64,000 nt of DNA from Bdellovibrionales bacterium CG12_big_fil_rev_8_21_14_0_65_38_15 (GTDB lineage Bacteria > Bdellovibrionota > Bacteriovoracia > Bacteriovoracales > Bacteriovoracaceae): assembly GCA_002787775.1 (NCBI GenBank), contig PCUW01000034.1, forward strand, positions 62,001-126,000, given 5' to 3'. Below the pieces are notes generated by a model that did no database searches, was not told where the DNA came from, and saw nothing but the letters and a program-made list of their open reading frames with translations. The translations under genes were made by a program, and so were the position numbers. Below are positions 30,096 through 40,064 of this stretch, piece after piece (the first letter of the stretch is position 1; every line of letters starts with the position of its first letter).

Positions 30096-31175
30096 ATGTC
30101 TTATTATGCCGTTGTATCACCAGGTCTTGAAAAGCTAGCATGCCAGGAACTCCTCGAAAAGTTCCCAGGAACAAATGTTCGTATCAGTCACGGTGGTCTT
30201 GAAATTGACTTAGATCTACAATCCGGGTTTGTGCTTAATCACACGTTAAAGATTCCAACGCGCATTCTATTTCGCCTCATGCAGGCTAAAGTACGAGATC
30301 TGCCAAAGCTTTATAAAAAAGTTAAGGCCCTCGACTGGCGTCCGTTTTATATTCAAGCGCCGATATTAGAAGTGATTCATGTCAGTGCTCACTCTTCTAG
30401 ATTATTTGATGAGCGAAAGATTAAAAAAGCGACCAAAGATGCTATTGAAGATTTTTTCAAAGGCACTCAGGCCAAGAAAGTTGATACTGAAAGATTAAAA
30501 GATATTGTTAAGGATCACTGCCCTGCTCTTTATCTTCGATTTAAAGATGATGAGCTCACCCTAAGCATTGATACAAGTGGTGATCGACTTGATCGTCGAG
30601 GCAAGCGCTCATGGATTGGTATGGCACCACTTCGTGAAACTTACGCTCACGCTTGTCTTTTGGCCCTAAAAGAAAAAATTGAAATTGATGCTCCTCTTTG
30701 TGATCCAATGAGTGGCAGCGGTGTTTTTGCCAGAGAAGCGCTTGATTGGAATAAAAATAATAATGACCGTTATTTTTCTTATCAATCTTTTCCGATCACT
30801 AAAGAAGTTCAATTTCCAGCTGAATCTGAAACTCCATGGAAGAATATTATAGCTGTTGAATCTGAAGCTAAAACTTTTGAAGCACTTAAACATAATCTTA
30901 AAGATGAAGTTCGTTGTATCCAAGCTAATGCGCTTGAAAATCTAGAGATTTCACCTGGTTCTATTTTAATTGCTAATCCGCCGTATGGGATTCGATTAAA
31001 ACTTGATAACCCTGTGGCTTTTTTAAATCATGTTGTCGAAAAACTGATGAGCTATCAGCCCAAGGCTTTAGCGCTATTGATTCCAAAAGATATTAAGATT
31101 AATCGTCGTTATGAACTTCTCCTAGAGTTCTCAAATGGCGGTATTCCCGTCAAATTGATCTATTTCAAGGGCTAA
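30096..31175 (+). CDS. THUMP-domain class I SAM-dependent RNA methyltransferase (RlmL N-half-like)
   Basis: ISHGGLEIDL; GDRLDRRGKRSWIGMAPLRETYAHACL; DPMSGSGVFAREA; IANPPYGIRL. Confidence 0.9.
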   Translation: MSYYAVVSPGLEKLACQELLEKFPGTNVRISHGGLEIDLDLQSGFVLNHTLKIPTRILFRLMQAKVRDLPKLYKKVKALDWRPFYIQAPILEVIHVSAHSSRLFDERKIKKATKDAIEDFFKGTQAKKVDTERLKDIVKDHCPALYLRFKDDELTLSIDTSGDRLDRRGKRSWIGMAPLRETYAHACLLALKEKIEIDAPLCDPMSGSGVFAREALDWNKNNNDRYFSYQSFPITKEVQFPAESETPWKNIIAVESEAKTFEALKHNLKDEVRCIQANALENLEISPGSILIANPPYGIRLKLDNPVAFLNHVVEKLMSYQPKALALLIPKDIKINRRYELLLEFSNGGIPVKLIYFKG

Positions 31176-31240
31176 TTCCGAGTTTTTAAATCCAGTATAA
31201 TTCAATCAGGTACAATCTCTAAGTTGCCGATAAGTAGCTG

Positions 31241-32590
31241 ATGAATAGAACTCTTCTTATCCTATTTACACTTGTCGCCTGTTCACAAAATCCTGTGAAC
31301 AGAATGCCTGCATCAACGGCCATTAACCAGTCATGCATCAGCATGCACCAGTCAATCATAAGAAGAGTTAATGATAGTTTCGAGGAATACAACTTTAATG
31401 GTCTATCAGATATGCCACAAAATATTATTGACGTTAGTGAATCATTTGATGAGCAAGGCATTGACTACAGATATATCAAAAAGATTGAAGGCGGACTTCT
31501 AGGAATCGAAATCCTTCCCAATCAACATAGCGTGATTAATAGATATGTTAAAAATATTGCCAACCGTTTTGATGGCGTTAGAGTCTTTTATATTGATAAT
31601 CCGGAAAGTAAATCACTAGGCTCTTTCACTCCATCAAAAAACTATATTTATATTAGTAAAGACATCTCGACCAAATTATCTGAACGTGGATTTACGACAT
31701 TATCTCATGAAGCAAGACACGCTTATTTTACGTCAAAAATGATTCGCTATATGGACGGAAGCTACAAGGGCAAGATTACGGCCGTCAAAGGTAAGATTAA
31801 AGGCTCTGGTAATTTTAGCTATACCGACTATATGTCGTTTGAAGAAATTAAAACCTTTAGAGAGGACTCCAGAAAACTTTTAAACCTTTGGAGCAATAAA
31901 GTTATTCAAGAAAGAAAAAATAGCAAAGACTATTGGGATCGCTTTACTTATAAAAAAAATGCAGCGCTAAGCTATATCCAGTCGACTAGATATTACCTTA
32001 ATAAGCTCATGGATGACGCTCTTAATGATAATCTTAAATTTGAATATCAATTAGGCGTGATCCATGCCAGCAAGGAAATCGTTGAAGATAGTGACAATGC
32101 TTCAATTGTTCGAGTTGCGTTGAATAAACATTTTAAGGAATTCGAACTTTCTGATTTGTCCGTGAGGGATGAGCTGTTAAACGGTACAATTGATCAAATC
32201 AATAAAGAGCTCGATCAGCTTTTTATCGATGAAAGCATTATCGCCTCTCAGTCAGCGTTTATTGATGGTCTCGACGGGCTTAAAACTTATGATCGTTATG
32301 CCTTTTATACTCTTTACTTCAATCGAAACACTCTTATCAATGCAAGAGAGTTAAGATCGACTAAAATTCAAGCCATTGTAAATAACTTCTCACGCTCAAC
32401 TCTTCGAGATATTACTCAGGGTGCGCAGGATATTAGTGATGCTGATGCTATAAAATATTTTGCTCAACTGATTAAGGAATCAACTGTTACAAAAGTCGAT
32501 CAAGGATTTTTGCTGAATTATAGAAACGGACAGTTAGAGATTTCTATTGATAAATTCGGCGAAGTTCTACAAGTTTCTACAGGTTATTAA
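31241..32590 (+). CDS. Putative lipoprotein with HExxH motif
   Basis: MNRTLLILFTLVACSQ lipobox; TLSHEARHAYF. Confidence 0.55.
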   Translation: MNRTLLILFTLVACSQNPVNRMPASTAINQSCISMHQSIIRRVNDSFEEYNFNGLSDMPQNIIDVSESFDEQGIDYRYIKKIEGGLLGIEILPNQHSVINRYVKNIANRFDGVRVFYIDNPESKSLGSFTPSKNYIYISKDISTKLSERGFTTLSHEARHAYFTSKMIRYMDGSYKGKITAVKGKIKGSGNFSYTDYMSFEEIKTFREDSRKLLNLWSNKVIQERKNSKDYWDRFTYKKNAALSYIQSTRYYLNKLMDDALNDNLKFEYQLGVIHASKEIVEDSDNASIVRVALNKHFKEFELSDLSVRDELLNGTIDQINKELDQLFIDESIIASQSAFIDGLDGLKTYDRYAFYTLYFNRNTLINARELRSTKIQAIVNNFSRSTLRDITQGAQDISDADAIKYFAQLIKESTVTKVDQGFLLNYRNGQLEISIDKFGEVLQVSTGY

Positions 32591-33716
32591 CATCAAAGAT
32601 TAAAGCTTTGCAAGTTGCACTTCCAATCGGAGGCAGTGAAACAATCATATTTTCATTAGCTTGCTCTAAATTGTTTCCGTTAAGATCACGAATCCACTTC
32701 AGCTCTATTTGTTTTTTCTTTCCATCCGGGCTGACCATTTCTATTTTCATCCCTGAATGAAGCTTTGCTCCATCAAGGACTCGAACAGTTACAGGATCAC
32801 CCTTTCTCGTATCTAAAACTTCGGCAATGGCATGAGTTTTATCACGACTAGGATTTTTTAATTTCTTAAAAAGTACATCTGATTTGTTAACCCCGTAAAA
32901 GCCGCGAATAACTAAATTAGGCCAGCTGTCCTTAGCCTTTTCAGGTTGATCGCTTAAAAGATCATCAACGACTTTAAGCGCGACTTCAGGCTCACAACCA
33001 GTTGGGTCTAGGCGCATAAAATCTAGCTTCATATCACGCAGATCTTTTAACTGTTCGGCCAAGCAAAAGTCTTTGGCCAAAAACATAAAGGAGCCTTGCT
33101 TATTTTCGACTAGAGGAAAACCTTTATGAGGAGATTCTTCACTCGCACCAACGGCATCGATCCAGCTTTGATCGGAAGCTTCACCACTTAGAGGAGATAA
33201 TAATGCGCGCGGTGAATGAAATAATAGAATTCGACCAAGAACTAAAAGCTCACACGGTGTTTTAAGTTTAGGAATAATATGATTCAAACTTTCTTTAGAA
33301 AGCTCAATTGATAAAACAATACGTTCAAGTCGATCAGCAAAATAATCTTCCCAAGCTTTTAAACCGACTAAATTATGATTTCCAGTATCGGCCACGAAAT
33401 GCAAAGCAATGTCTGTATGATCAAAAAGAAATTGCATCACACCTGGATCAAGTGCTCTAGCAGCATCAAAAAATGGTGTCATTTCACTAAGGCTTTTAGC
33501 AAAGGAATCAAACTCTCTTTGCCCAACAAGCGCATCACATAATAAAACTGTTTTTAGTCCAAGGCTTTTGGCCAATTTAGCCGCTTCAATGGCTTGCTGC
33601 GAATTGAATTCACCAAGTCTTGAGTGATCAAGAGTTCCAATAATAACTTCGCTTACTCCCTTTTTGGCGAGCAGCTTTAAATTATCTTTTGGTCTAAGAA
33701 AGTACGTTAGTTTCAT
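32577..33716 (-). CDS. U32-peptidase-like protein, divergent second copy
   Basis: 379 aa; overlaps the upstream U32 gene by 4 bp; TIM-barrel-like pattern (GVSEVIIGTLDHSRLGEFNSQQAIEAAKLAKSLGLKTVLLCDAL). Confidence 0.7.
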   Translation of the reverse strand: MKLTYFLRPKDNLKLLAKKGVSEVIIGTLDHSRLGEFNSQQAIEAAKLAKSLGLKTVLLCDALVGQREFDSFAKSLSEMTPFFDAARALDPGVMQFLFDHTDIALHFVADTGNHNLVGLKAWEDYFADRLERIVLSIELSKESLNHIIPKLKTPCELLVLGRILLFHSPRALLSPLSGEASDQSWIDAVGASEESPHKGFPLVENKQGSFMFLAKDFCLAEQLKDLRDMKLDFMRLDPTGCEPEVALKVVDDLLSDQPEKAKDSWPNLVIRGFYGVNKSDVLFKKLKNPSRDKTHAIAEVLDTRKGDPVTVRVLDGAKLHSGMKIEMVSPDGKKKQIELKWIRDLNGNNLEQANENMIVSLPPIGSATCKALIFDVNNL

Positions 33717-34918
33717 AAGCCAGTGCTTCGAACTAAGACATGCTCACTCGCTCCTGGAATTAAGGCTATTTTGACTAGTGAGCCTGGCTTTGTCTCTGTC
33801 AGAGGCATATCGGATAGGCTTCGAAGCTTCGAGGCTTTAAACACTTGAACAGGACCTTGAAATGGTACTAGCTCAAGCTCTTCCCCATCATGAAACTTTC
33901 TTCTGACTTCAATCACCATGGCATCATTCGTGACGGCGACAATAGGCCCTGCAACAGCGCTTTCAACACCCTCTCCGTCTTGACCATTGTGAATACTGTC
34001 TTGACCCGCAGGCTCGACTAAAGAAGCTTGAGTGTAGGCACGGTGATGAACTTTTCTAAGTTCATTCGCCCACTCTTCGATTCGGTCTGATAAGAAGTTT
34101 CCATGAACTTGGTAATGCGCCAACGCTTCGGCGTAGACTTTTGTGACGGTTCCAGCATAGTGAACCGATTTCATTCGACCTTCGATCTTAAGGCAATCAA
34201 CACCAGCTTCAACGTATTCTTTTAAAAGTCTTAGACCTTCAAGATCTTTTGAACTCATAAAAAAGGCATTCTTTTCTTGCTCACTTTGATTTAGTGCAAT
34301 TTTATATTCATGACGACAACTATGAGCACAGCCACCGCGATTAGAGTCACGTCCTTGGGTGTAGTTCGAAATCACGCAATGACCTGAAAAGGCCATGCAC
34401 ATCGAACCATGAACAAACATCTCAACTTCAAGACCGCTTTCATTTTTTATAATCGCAGCATCAGCAAGGCTAGCTTCACGACCAAGGACGACGCGAGAAA
34501 CGCCCATCGATTTCCAAAGTTTGGCCGCACTTGCATTTAAGCAAGAGGCTTGAGTTGATAAATGGATTTCAGGACCACCGGCTTCAAGCACTGTTTTAAT
34601 CACACCAAGATCTGAAACGATCACAGCATCGACGCCGATCATTTTTAATTCACTAGCAAAATCAGAAAGTCCGACAAAATCACTGTCATGCAGAAAAGCA
34701 TTAAGTACGACATTAACTTTAGATCCATGGGCGTGGGCAAAACTGACAGCTTTTCTTAGTTGCTCTTGGTTGAAATTGTCGGCTGCAGCTCTTAAACCAA
34801 ATTTTTGGCCACCCAAATATACAGCACCAGCTCCATACAGAACCGCCGTTTTAAGTTTCTCTAGGCTTCCTGCAGGGGCCAAAAGCTCTGGAATTGGGAA
34901 TTTTTGATTTTTTGTCAT
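33713..34918 (-). CDS. U32 family peptidase (TrhP/RlhA-like)
   Basis: ELLAPAGSLEKLKTAVLYGAGAVYLGGQKFGLRA; LSTQASCLN; MCMAFSGHCVISNYTQGRDSNRGGCAHSCRHEY; KIEGRMKS. Confidence 0.92.
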   Translation of the reverse strand: MTKNQKFPIPELLAPAGSLEKLKTAVLYGAGAVYLGGQKFGLRAAADNFNQEQLRKAVSFAHAHGSKVNVVLNAFLHDSDFVGLSDFASELKMIGVDAVIVSDLGVIKTVLEAGGPEIHLSTQASCLNASAAKLWKSMGVSRVVLGREASLADAAIIKNESGLEVEMFVHGSMCMAFSGHCVISNYTQGRDSNRGGCAHSCRHEYKIALNQSEQEKNAFFMSSKDLEGLRLLKEYVEAGVDCLKIEGRMKSVHYAGTVTKVYAEALAHYQVHGNFLSDRIEEWANELRKVHHRAYTQASLVEPAGQDSIHNGQDGEGVESAVAGPIVAVTNDAMVIEVRRKFHDGEELELVPFQGPVQVFKASKLRSLSDMPLTETKPGSLVKIALIPGASEHVLVRSTGL

Positions 34919-34990
34919 AACGCGGTTCTAAATATCAGGAATTGCGCATACAATAAAGAGGCAACTTACAAAACGGATTTTTTTAATAGC

Positions 34991-36163
34991 ATGGCAAAGC
35001 GAAAGAGCAAAAAAGCATCTAAAAACAATACGATAGGACTTGGTAAAATCATCTTCACTTTGGCGATTTTGACCATTGTCGTGATCATAGGCTGGAGGAT
35101 TAAGAAGAATCCTGCAAGTGACGCCCCCTATCCCTATAAAATATCAGGACAAGCTAAGACGGAATTGATCGATAAGGCAAAAGATGCGCAAATTTTATTT
35201 ATTGGAGATAGACTTGGCGCTGGGTTAGATAAATTCATCCAAAGCTTTAATCAGGCAGCTTCAAAAAATATTTCTGAACCACTCAAGATTTATAATATGA
35301 GTCGAGACGGACTAGGTCTTCACCGTATTTTAAATGAACTTAAATCCCTTCCAAAGCTTCCAAGTCTTATTATTTATTATGGTTCGACTCAGGAATTTTT
35401 TGAAACGCGAGCGCACCCTCTCCAATATCAGGATTTTCTTTTTAATAAAAAAATTCAAGATGAAGATATACTCAGTTCTGTTTTAATGGCTTTTCCAGAT
35501 CTTTCACGGGTTCTCTATAATCCTTATACTTTTTATGAGTTTGATTTAGCAGCTAAACCTAACTCAAAGGTTGTCATTGGAGCGGGGCCTGGAAAAATTG
35601 AACAGATGGAGATGATCTTCCAAATCTATGAATGGGAACTTTTGGAACTTACAAAATATGTAAAAGAAAATAACTCCAAACTCGTTCTTATCACGTCTCC
35701 AATTAATTTAGACGTGCCACCAAAAGCCAATTGTTCATTATCAGAAGAAGGTGGACTGCAAATCGCCATTAATGAAATGATTGAAAAACTTAAAAATGGA
35801 AAGAGCAAAGAAGTTTATGACGAATTGAAAGTATTAAAAGCAAAACATCCAAGCCACGCTAGACTGCTTTATCTGTTTGGCTCTACGGCTCTTGAAATTG
35901 GAAAAACTAAAGAAGCAAAAGAAGCACTGACCCAAGCTGCAACCTTTGATTGTGCAACTTGGAGAGGCTCCCCTGTCTTTAATCAGATCATGAGAAAAGT
36001 AGCGGCACAAAGTGGACTTCCACTTGTTGATTTTGATTCGCAGTTAAATGCCATGTACGGACAAAATGTTTTATTCTTTGATGAAGTTAATCCGCAAAAT
36101 ATATACACAAAAGCCATGCTAACAAAGCTTGGTGAGCTGACTATAAGACTTCTAGGTCTTTAA
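34991..36163 (+). CDS. Membrane-anchored SGNH-hydrolase-like protein with TPR-like segment
   Basis: Start re-set to ATG 34991 (MAKRKSKKASKNN then TM); AQILFIGDRLGAGLD; NEVNPQN-like C-term with DEVNPQN. Confidence 0.6.
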   Translation: MAKRKSKKASKNNTIGLGKIIFTLAILTIVVIIGWRIKKNPASDAPYPYKISGQAKTELIDKAKDAQILFIGDRLGAGLDKFIQSFNQAASKNISEPLKIYNMSRDGLGLHRILNELKSLPKLPSLIIYYGSTQEFFETRAHPLQYQDFLFNKKIQDEDILSSVLMAFPDLSRVLYNPYTFYEFDLAAKPNSKVVIGAGPGKIEQMEMIFQIYEWELLELTKYVKENNSKLVLITSPINLDVPPKANCSLSEEGGLQIAINEMIEKLKNGKSKEVYDELKVLKAKHPSHARLLYLFGSTALEIGKTKEAKEALTQAATFDCATWRGSPVFNQIMRKVAAQSGLPLVDFDSQLNAMYGQNVLFFDEVNPQNIYTKAMLTKLGELTIRLLGL

Positions 36164-36175
36164 ATTGGAGAAGAT

Positions 36176-36619
36176 ATGAGCGACTTTGGTGGACCTTTAA
36201 CACTAAGTTTAGATAAAGATGAACTTGTATGTGTGGCAGGTGATCAAGAAGTTGATCTTTATAAAGTCAGATCCGGAAAGCTCATGGTTTTTGTGAACGA
36301 CGGAACCAAGATTACTCCACTGGCTTATCTAGGCGCAGGAGAATACTTAGGTGAGCTGTCTTTTTTTGATCATAAACCTAGAAGTGCTCACGTTGTTGCC
36401 ATTGAGCCATGTGAACTCATTAAAATTCCTGTTAATGAACTTGAAAAGCAAGCACCTAAATGGTTGATAACGATGGCCTCTCATATTGCACAAAAAATTA
36501 GAACCACAGATGAGCTTATTCGTACAAAAGGTATTCGTCGTCAAAATGTTGAATCTATCAAACCCTTATCGATTGAAGATCAACGTCATTATTATCAGAT
36601 CATAGAAAGTCGACTATAA
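36176..36619 (+). CDS. Cyclic nucleotide-binding domain protein
   Basis: YLGAGEYLGELSFFDHKPRSAHVVAIEPCELIKI. Confidence 0.85.
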   Translation: MSDFGGPLTLSLDKDELVCVAGDQEVDLYKVRSGKLMVFVNDGTKITPLAYLGAGEYLGELSFFDHKPRSAHVVAIEPCELIKIPVNELEKQAPKWLITMASHIAQKIRTTDELIRTKGIRRQNVESIKPLSIEDQRHYYQIIESRL

Positions 36620-36743
36620 TTCGCGGAGTCTATCCGTCACCGGCAAAAACTGCTGATTTAGCAAAATGGGACCATCTTTGGTGCCAAAAAAGTTCGAATT
36701 TTCATTTAATCGTCACCGATTTTACTAGTTATTGACACAAAAG

Positions 36744-36760
36744 TTGGCATGACTTTGGCA
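36744..36760 (+). promoter_or_regulatory. Candidate sigma-54-like -24/-12 element TTGGCATG-ACTT-TGGCA
   Basis: GG and GC dinucleotides 12 bp apart; two mismatches to YTGGCACG-N4-TTGCW; a TTGACA hexamer at 36732 is an alternative. Confidence 0.35.
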
Positions 36761-36777
36761 TAATATAACTATGAGAC

Positions 36778-36808
36778 GAGTGATGAAAACCAAGGATGGT
36801 TTTCACTC
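36778..36808 (+). promoter_or_regulatory. 5'-UTR hairpin GAG(tga)TGAAAACC-AAGGAT-GGTTTTCACTC, CsrA-site-like
   Basis: 8-bp perfect stem (36784-36791 / 36798-36805) plus GAG/CTC beyond a bulge; GGA exposed in a 6-nt loop. Confidence 0.5.
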
Positions 36809-36837
36809 TCAAGGTAACATCTACACGGAGGTTTTAG

Positions 36838-37002
36838 ATGGCCAAGAAGACATATACTACAGGACTATTACTTGTCGCACTCTCGTTCATGCTTGGAGCC
36901 TGCTCCTCACAGTCTTACACAAAAGCTCCAGTAAACGATAAGCAATACGAACGAGTCCACGAACGTAGCACTCCTATAGTAGCAACAGCCGACAGAAACT
37001 AA
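36838..37002 (+). CDS. Small lipoprotein, 54 aa (not in supplied ORF track)
   Basis: ATG with GGAGG upstream: MAKKTYTTGLLLVALSFMLGACSSQSYTKAPVNDKQYERVHERSTPIVATADRN*; lipobox LGAC; terminator follows. Confidence 0.8.
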   Translation: MAKKTYTTGLLLVALSFMLGACSSQSYTKAPVNDKQYERVHERSTPIVATADRN

Positions 37003-37009
37003 TAAAGAA

Positions 37010-37038
37010 GGGCTCCTATAAGGAGCCCATTTTTTTTT
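37010..37038 (+). terminator. Intrinsic terminator GGGCTCCT-ata-AGGAGCCC followed by T-tract
   Basis: 8-bp perfect stem then ATTTTTTTTT. Confidence 0.9.
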
Positions 37039-38026
37039 AGATCAATCCTAATTCTTTTACAGCATCTCTCTCAGCTCTTAATTCATCCAATGTGATATTG
37101 AATTTTTCTTGGCCGTAAGGAGTTTGCTCTATTCCGTCTACAACTTGAAGCTTTCCACCGACAGTGCGACATGGGAACGAAAAGATCAGACCTTCATCAA
37201 CACCGTACTCACCTTTTGAAGCTTTACACACAGAGAATGTGTTACCAGCAGCAGTGTCGTGAGTTAAGTTATAAACATTATCAACGATAGCGTTTGCAGC
37301 AGATGCAGCTGAAGAAGCACCACGTGCTTTAATGATCGCCGCTCCACGCTTTTGAACGGTTTCTACGAACTCACCTTTAAGCCATGCTTCATCAGTGATG
37401 ACTTCGTTAGCTTTTTTGCCACCGATTTTTGCGTTATAAAAATCTGGCCACTGAGTTGCTGAGTGGTTACCCCAGATTGTCATATTTGTTACAGCAGTAA
37501 TATCAACACCTGCTTTTTTAGCAAGCTGAGTTTTAGCGCGGTTTTCATCAAGCATCGTCATCGCAAAGAAGCGATCTTGTGTAAGACCTTTTGCTGCGTG
37601 CATAGCGATTAATGAATTTGTATTACATGGGTTACCAACAACAAGAGCGCGAACATCACTCGCTCCAACTTCTGCCATTGCTTTACCTTGAGGACCGAAG
37701 ATACCACCGTTAATTTTTAGAAGATCGGCGCGCTCCATTCCGTCTTTTCTTGGAACAGCTCCAACAAGTAGTGCCCAGTTAATGCCGTTAAATGCAGTTT
37801 TTAAATCACTCGTGCAAACAATATTTTTTAAAAGAGGAAAAGCACAATCATCAAGTTCCATGGCAACACCGTTAAGTGCAGGAAGAGCTTGCTCAAGTTC
37901 AAGAAGCTGAAGTTCTACTTCTGTCTCCGGTCCAAACATTTGACCTGAGGCGATACGAAACAGTAGAGCGTAGCCAATTTGACCTGCAGCTCCAGTAATT
38001 GCAACTTTGACGCGTTTTTTACTCAT
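37037..38026 (-). CDS. mdh: Malate dehydrogenase
   Basis: [58 protein letters not shown]. Confidence 0.97.
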   Translation of the reverse strand: MSKKRVKVAITGAAGQIGYALLFRIASGQMFGPETEVELQLLELEQALPALNGVAMELDDCAFPLLKNIVCTSDLKTAFNGINWALLVGAVPRKDGMERADLLKINGGIFGPQGKAMAEVGASDVRALVVGNPCNTNSLIAMHAAKGLTQDRFFAMTMLDENRAKTQLAKKAGVDITAVTNMTIWGNHSATQWPDFYNAKIGGKKANEVITDEAWLKGEFVETVQKRGAAIIKARGASSAASAANAIVDNVYNLTHDTAAGNTFSVCKASKGEYGVDEGLIFSFPCRTVGGKLQVVDGIEQTPYGQEKFNITLDELRAERDAVKELGLI

Positions 38027-38154
38027 ATATAGCTCCTTAATTTAGGTAGTTTTATCTGAAAAAAAGATAACAGACGCTTTAGGGCGTCGCCAGTCCTTGC
38101 GTGTTAATTCCCCTAGCTTTATGATGCTTTAAGAAAGATTTTTAAGGAAAACAA

Positions 38155-38781
38155 ATGAACCAGCCGCCGGCTTCGAACTCATCAAATTCATCGGGTAATA
38201 ATTCAAATAAACGACGCCGTAGAAAGCCATCCGGTAATAGAAATAATACACAGGGAGCTAATTCTCCCAACCAAAACTCTCCACAATCAGCTGGACCTAA
38301 TAAATCTGGGCCGAGTCGTCCAAAACGTGGTGGAAGAAATCGCAAAAATAAAGGTCCAAATCCAAACCAAGGTCCAAGACTTCACGGTATAGATCTTGTT
38401 AGAGCGAAATACCTCTCCTTAGTTGAACAACACGTTGAAGCGAGAAGAAAGTATTACGACCTATTTTATCGTGCTGATCCTAATCAACTGAGAAAACTAG
38501 AAAGAGAGTTCACTGATTCTCAAGCGAAAGTTTTGGCTTTTGAAAATTCTCTAAAGCCAGAAGATCACAATCTATTAATTAAAGATTACGGTGGAAAGCC
38601 GGAAGACCGAGTCTATACTCAAAATCATCAAATCCCTGCAGAACAAATTCATGTACCGACGACTGGTGATTTTGAAGATCCACATGTACTTGAGAGTCAA
38701 AAGCAATCAGACTTCAAGAATGATACCGAAGAAAGTGTCGGCACCTTTGATGATTATAAGAAATTAAAAGGCATTATTTAG
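38155..38781 (+). CDS. Protein with Asn/Ser/Gly/Arg-rich disordered N-terminus, unknown function
   Basis: SSNSSGNNSNKRRRRKPSGNRNNTQ...GPRLHGIDLVRAKYLSLVEQHVEARRKYYDLFYRAD. Confidence 0.6.
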   Translation: MNQPPASNSSNSSGNNSNKRRRRKPSGNRNNTQGANSPNQNSPQSAGPNKSGPSRPKRGGRNRKNKGPNPNQGPRLHGIDLVRAKYLSLVEQHVEARRKYYDLFYRADPNQLRKLEREFTDSQAKVLAFENSLKPEDHNLLIKDYGGKPEDRVYTQNHQIPAEQIHVPTTGDFEDPHVLESQKQSDFKNDTEESVGTFDDYKKLKGII

Positions 38782-39086
38782 ATAGAAGCAGAATCTCTAT
38801 CTGGCATTTTTGAAAGCTGATCTGGAGTTGCGTTCAGATAGTTTTCAATTGTTTGTTGGTGATCTTTTAAAATCGCATCCTTAATATCATTTGTTTGAAT
38901 ATCAAGAACGTCACAAACTTTTGGAAGCATTTTAAGTGGAATATTACAAAGAGCGCGCTCAACGTTAGAGATGAACTGGCCATTTTTGTAGCCGAGCATA
39001 TTAGAAAGTTCAGATTGAGAATAACCCTTAGGGTGATTTACTCTTTTAGTTCTAATTAGTTTCGCAATATGTTCAAAGCTGCGCAT
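38778..39086 (-). CDS. XRE-like helix-turn-helix protein
   Basis: YSQSELSNMLGYKNGQFISNVERALCNIP. Confidence 0.8.
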   Translation of the reverse strand: MRSFEHIAKLIRTKRVNHPKGYSQSELSNMLGYKNGQFISNVERALCNIPLKMLPKVCDVLDIQTNDIKDAILKDHQQTIENYLNATPDQLSKMPDRDSASI

Positions 39087-39281
39087 GGGCAGTACTCCTT
39101 AAAAAAATTTAATAGCTGGATCGTGATTTTAACAAAAGATTACATAAGTGTGAACTAAAAAATACCAAAACACGACATAAGTTTCTCTTTAATTACAGAT
39201 AGATATAAATAATACACATTGTCTAAGATCTTTGTTTAGATAGTATCGATATCAAAATTACACTTAATCACTGGATCATCA

Positions 39282-40064
39282 ATGAAGACATTTTTTAGCT
39301 GGAACATTAACGGAATTAGGGCCTGTACAAAAAAAGGTTTAGTCGATTGGATCGAAGACAATAGCGATGCAGCAATTAGCTTTCAAGAAATTAAAGCATC
39401 AAACGATCAGGTTCCAAGCGAATTACTTTCTAGTCTTGATGATCAAGAACTCGTCACCTTTTCTGCCAAGAGACCCGGCTACTCTGGTGTCGCTAATATT
39501 TTTCCAAAGTCTTGGGGCGAGCCAAAAATCAGCTATGGTATCGGAATTGAAAAATTTGACTGTGAAGGCAGAATGTTAATTCTCGAATGGGACGATGTTG
39601 TTTTATACACAGGTTACTACCCTAACGGTCAACGCGATCATGGAAGAGTGGATTATAAACTAGAATTTTCCCAAGCTGTCCTTGATCACGCACTTATAAA
39701 GAAAAAAGAAACGGGTAAAGTAATCGTACTAACAGGTGATTTCAATACCGCCCACCATGCTATTGATCTTGCCAATCCAAAACAAAATTTAAATACTACA
39801 GGATTTTTACCGAATGAGCGCGCCTGGATGGATAAACTCGTTGATGCGGGTTTTGTTGATTGCTTTCGAATGGTCAACGATAACGTCGAAGGTGCCTATA
39901 CGTGGTGGACTTATCGCGGTGATTGTCGAGAGCGAAATATTGGTTGGCGTATTGATTACTTTTTTGTCGACGCCGATAGCGCCGACAAAGTTTTAGATTG
40001 TTTTATTCAACCTGAAGTCATGGGATCAGATCACTGCCCTATCGGACTTGTGCTTGATTTATGA
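39282..40064 (+). CDS. xth: Exodeoxyribonuclease III
   Basis: FFSWNINGIRACTKKGL; FQEIKAS; GDFNTAHHAIDLANPKQN; GWRIDYFF; GSDHCPIGL. Confidence 0.95.
   Translation: MKTFFSWNINGIRACTKKGLVDWIEDNSDAAISFQEIKASNDQVPSELLSSLDDQELVTFSAKRPGYSGVANIFPKSWGEPKISYGIGIEKFDCEGRMLILEWDDVVLYTGYYPNGQRDHGRVDYKLEFSQAVLDHALIKKKETGKVIVLTGDFNTAHHAIDLANPKQNLNTTGFLPNERAWMDKLVDAGFVDCFRMVNDNVEGAYTWWTYRGDCRERNIGWRIDYFFVDADSADKVLDCFIQPEVMGSDHCPIGLVLDL

Noticed and set aside
38142-38345. 67-aa - strand ORF (RFGRLGPDLLGPADCGEF...)
   Set aside because: Antisense to the Asn/Ser/Arg-rich N-terminus of the + strand gene; composition artefact.
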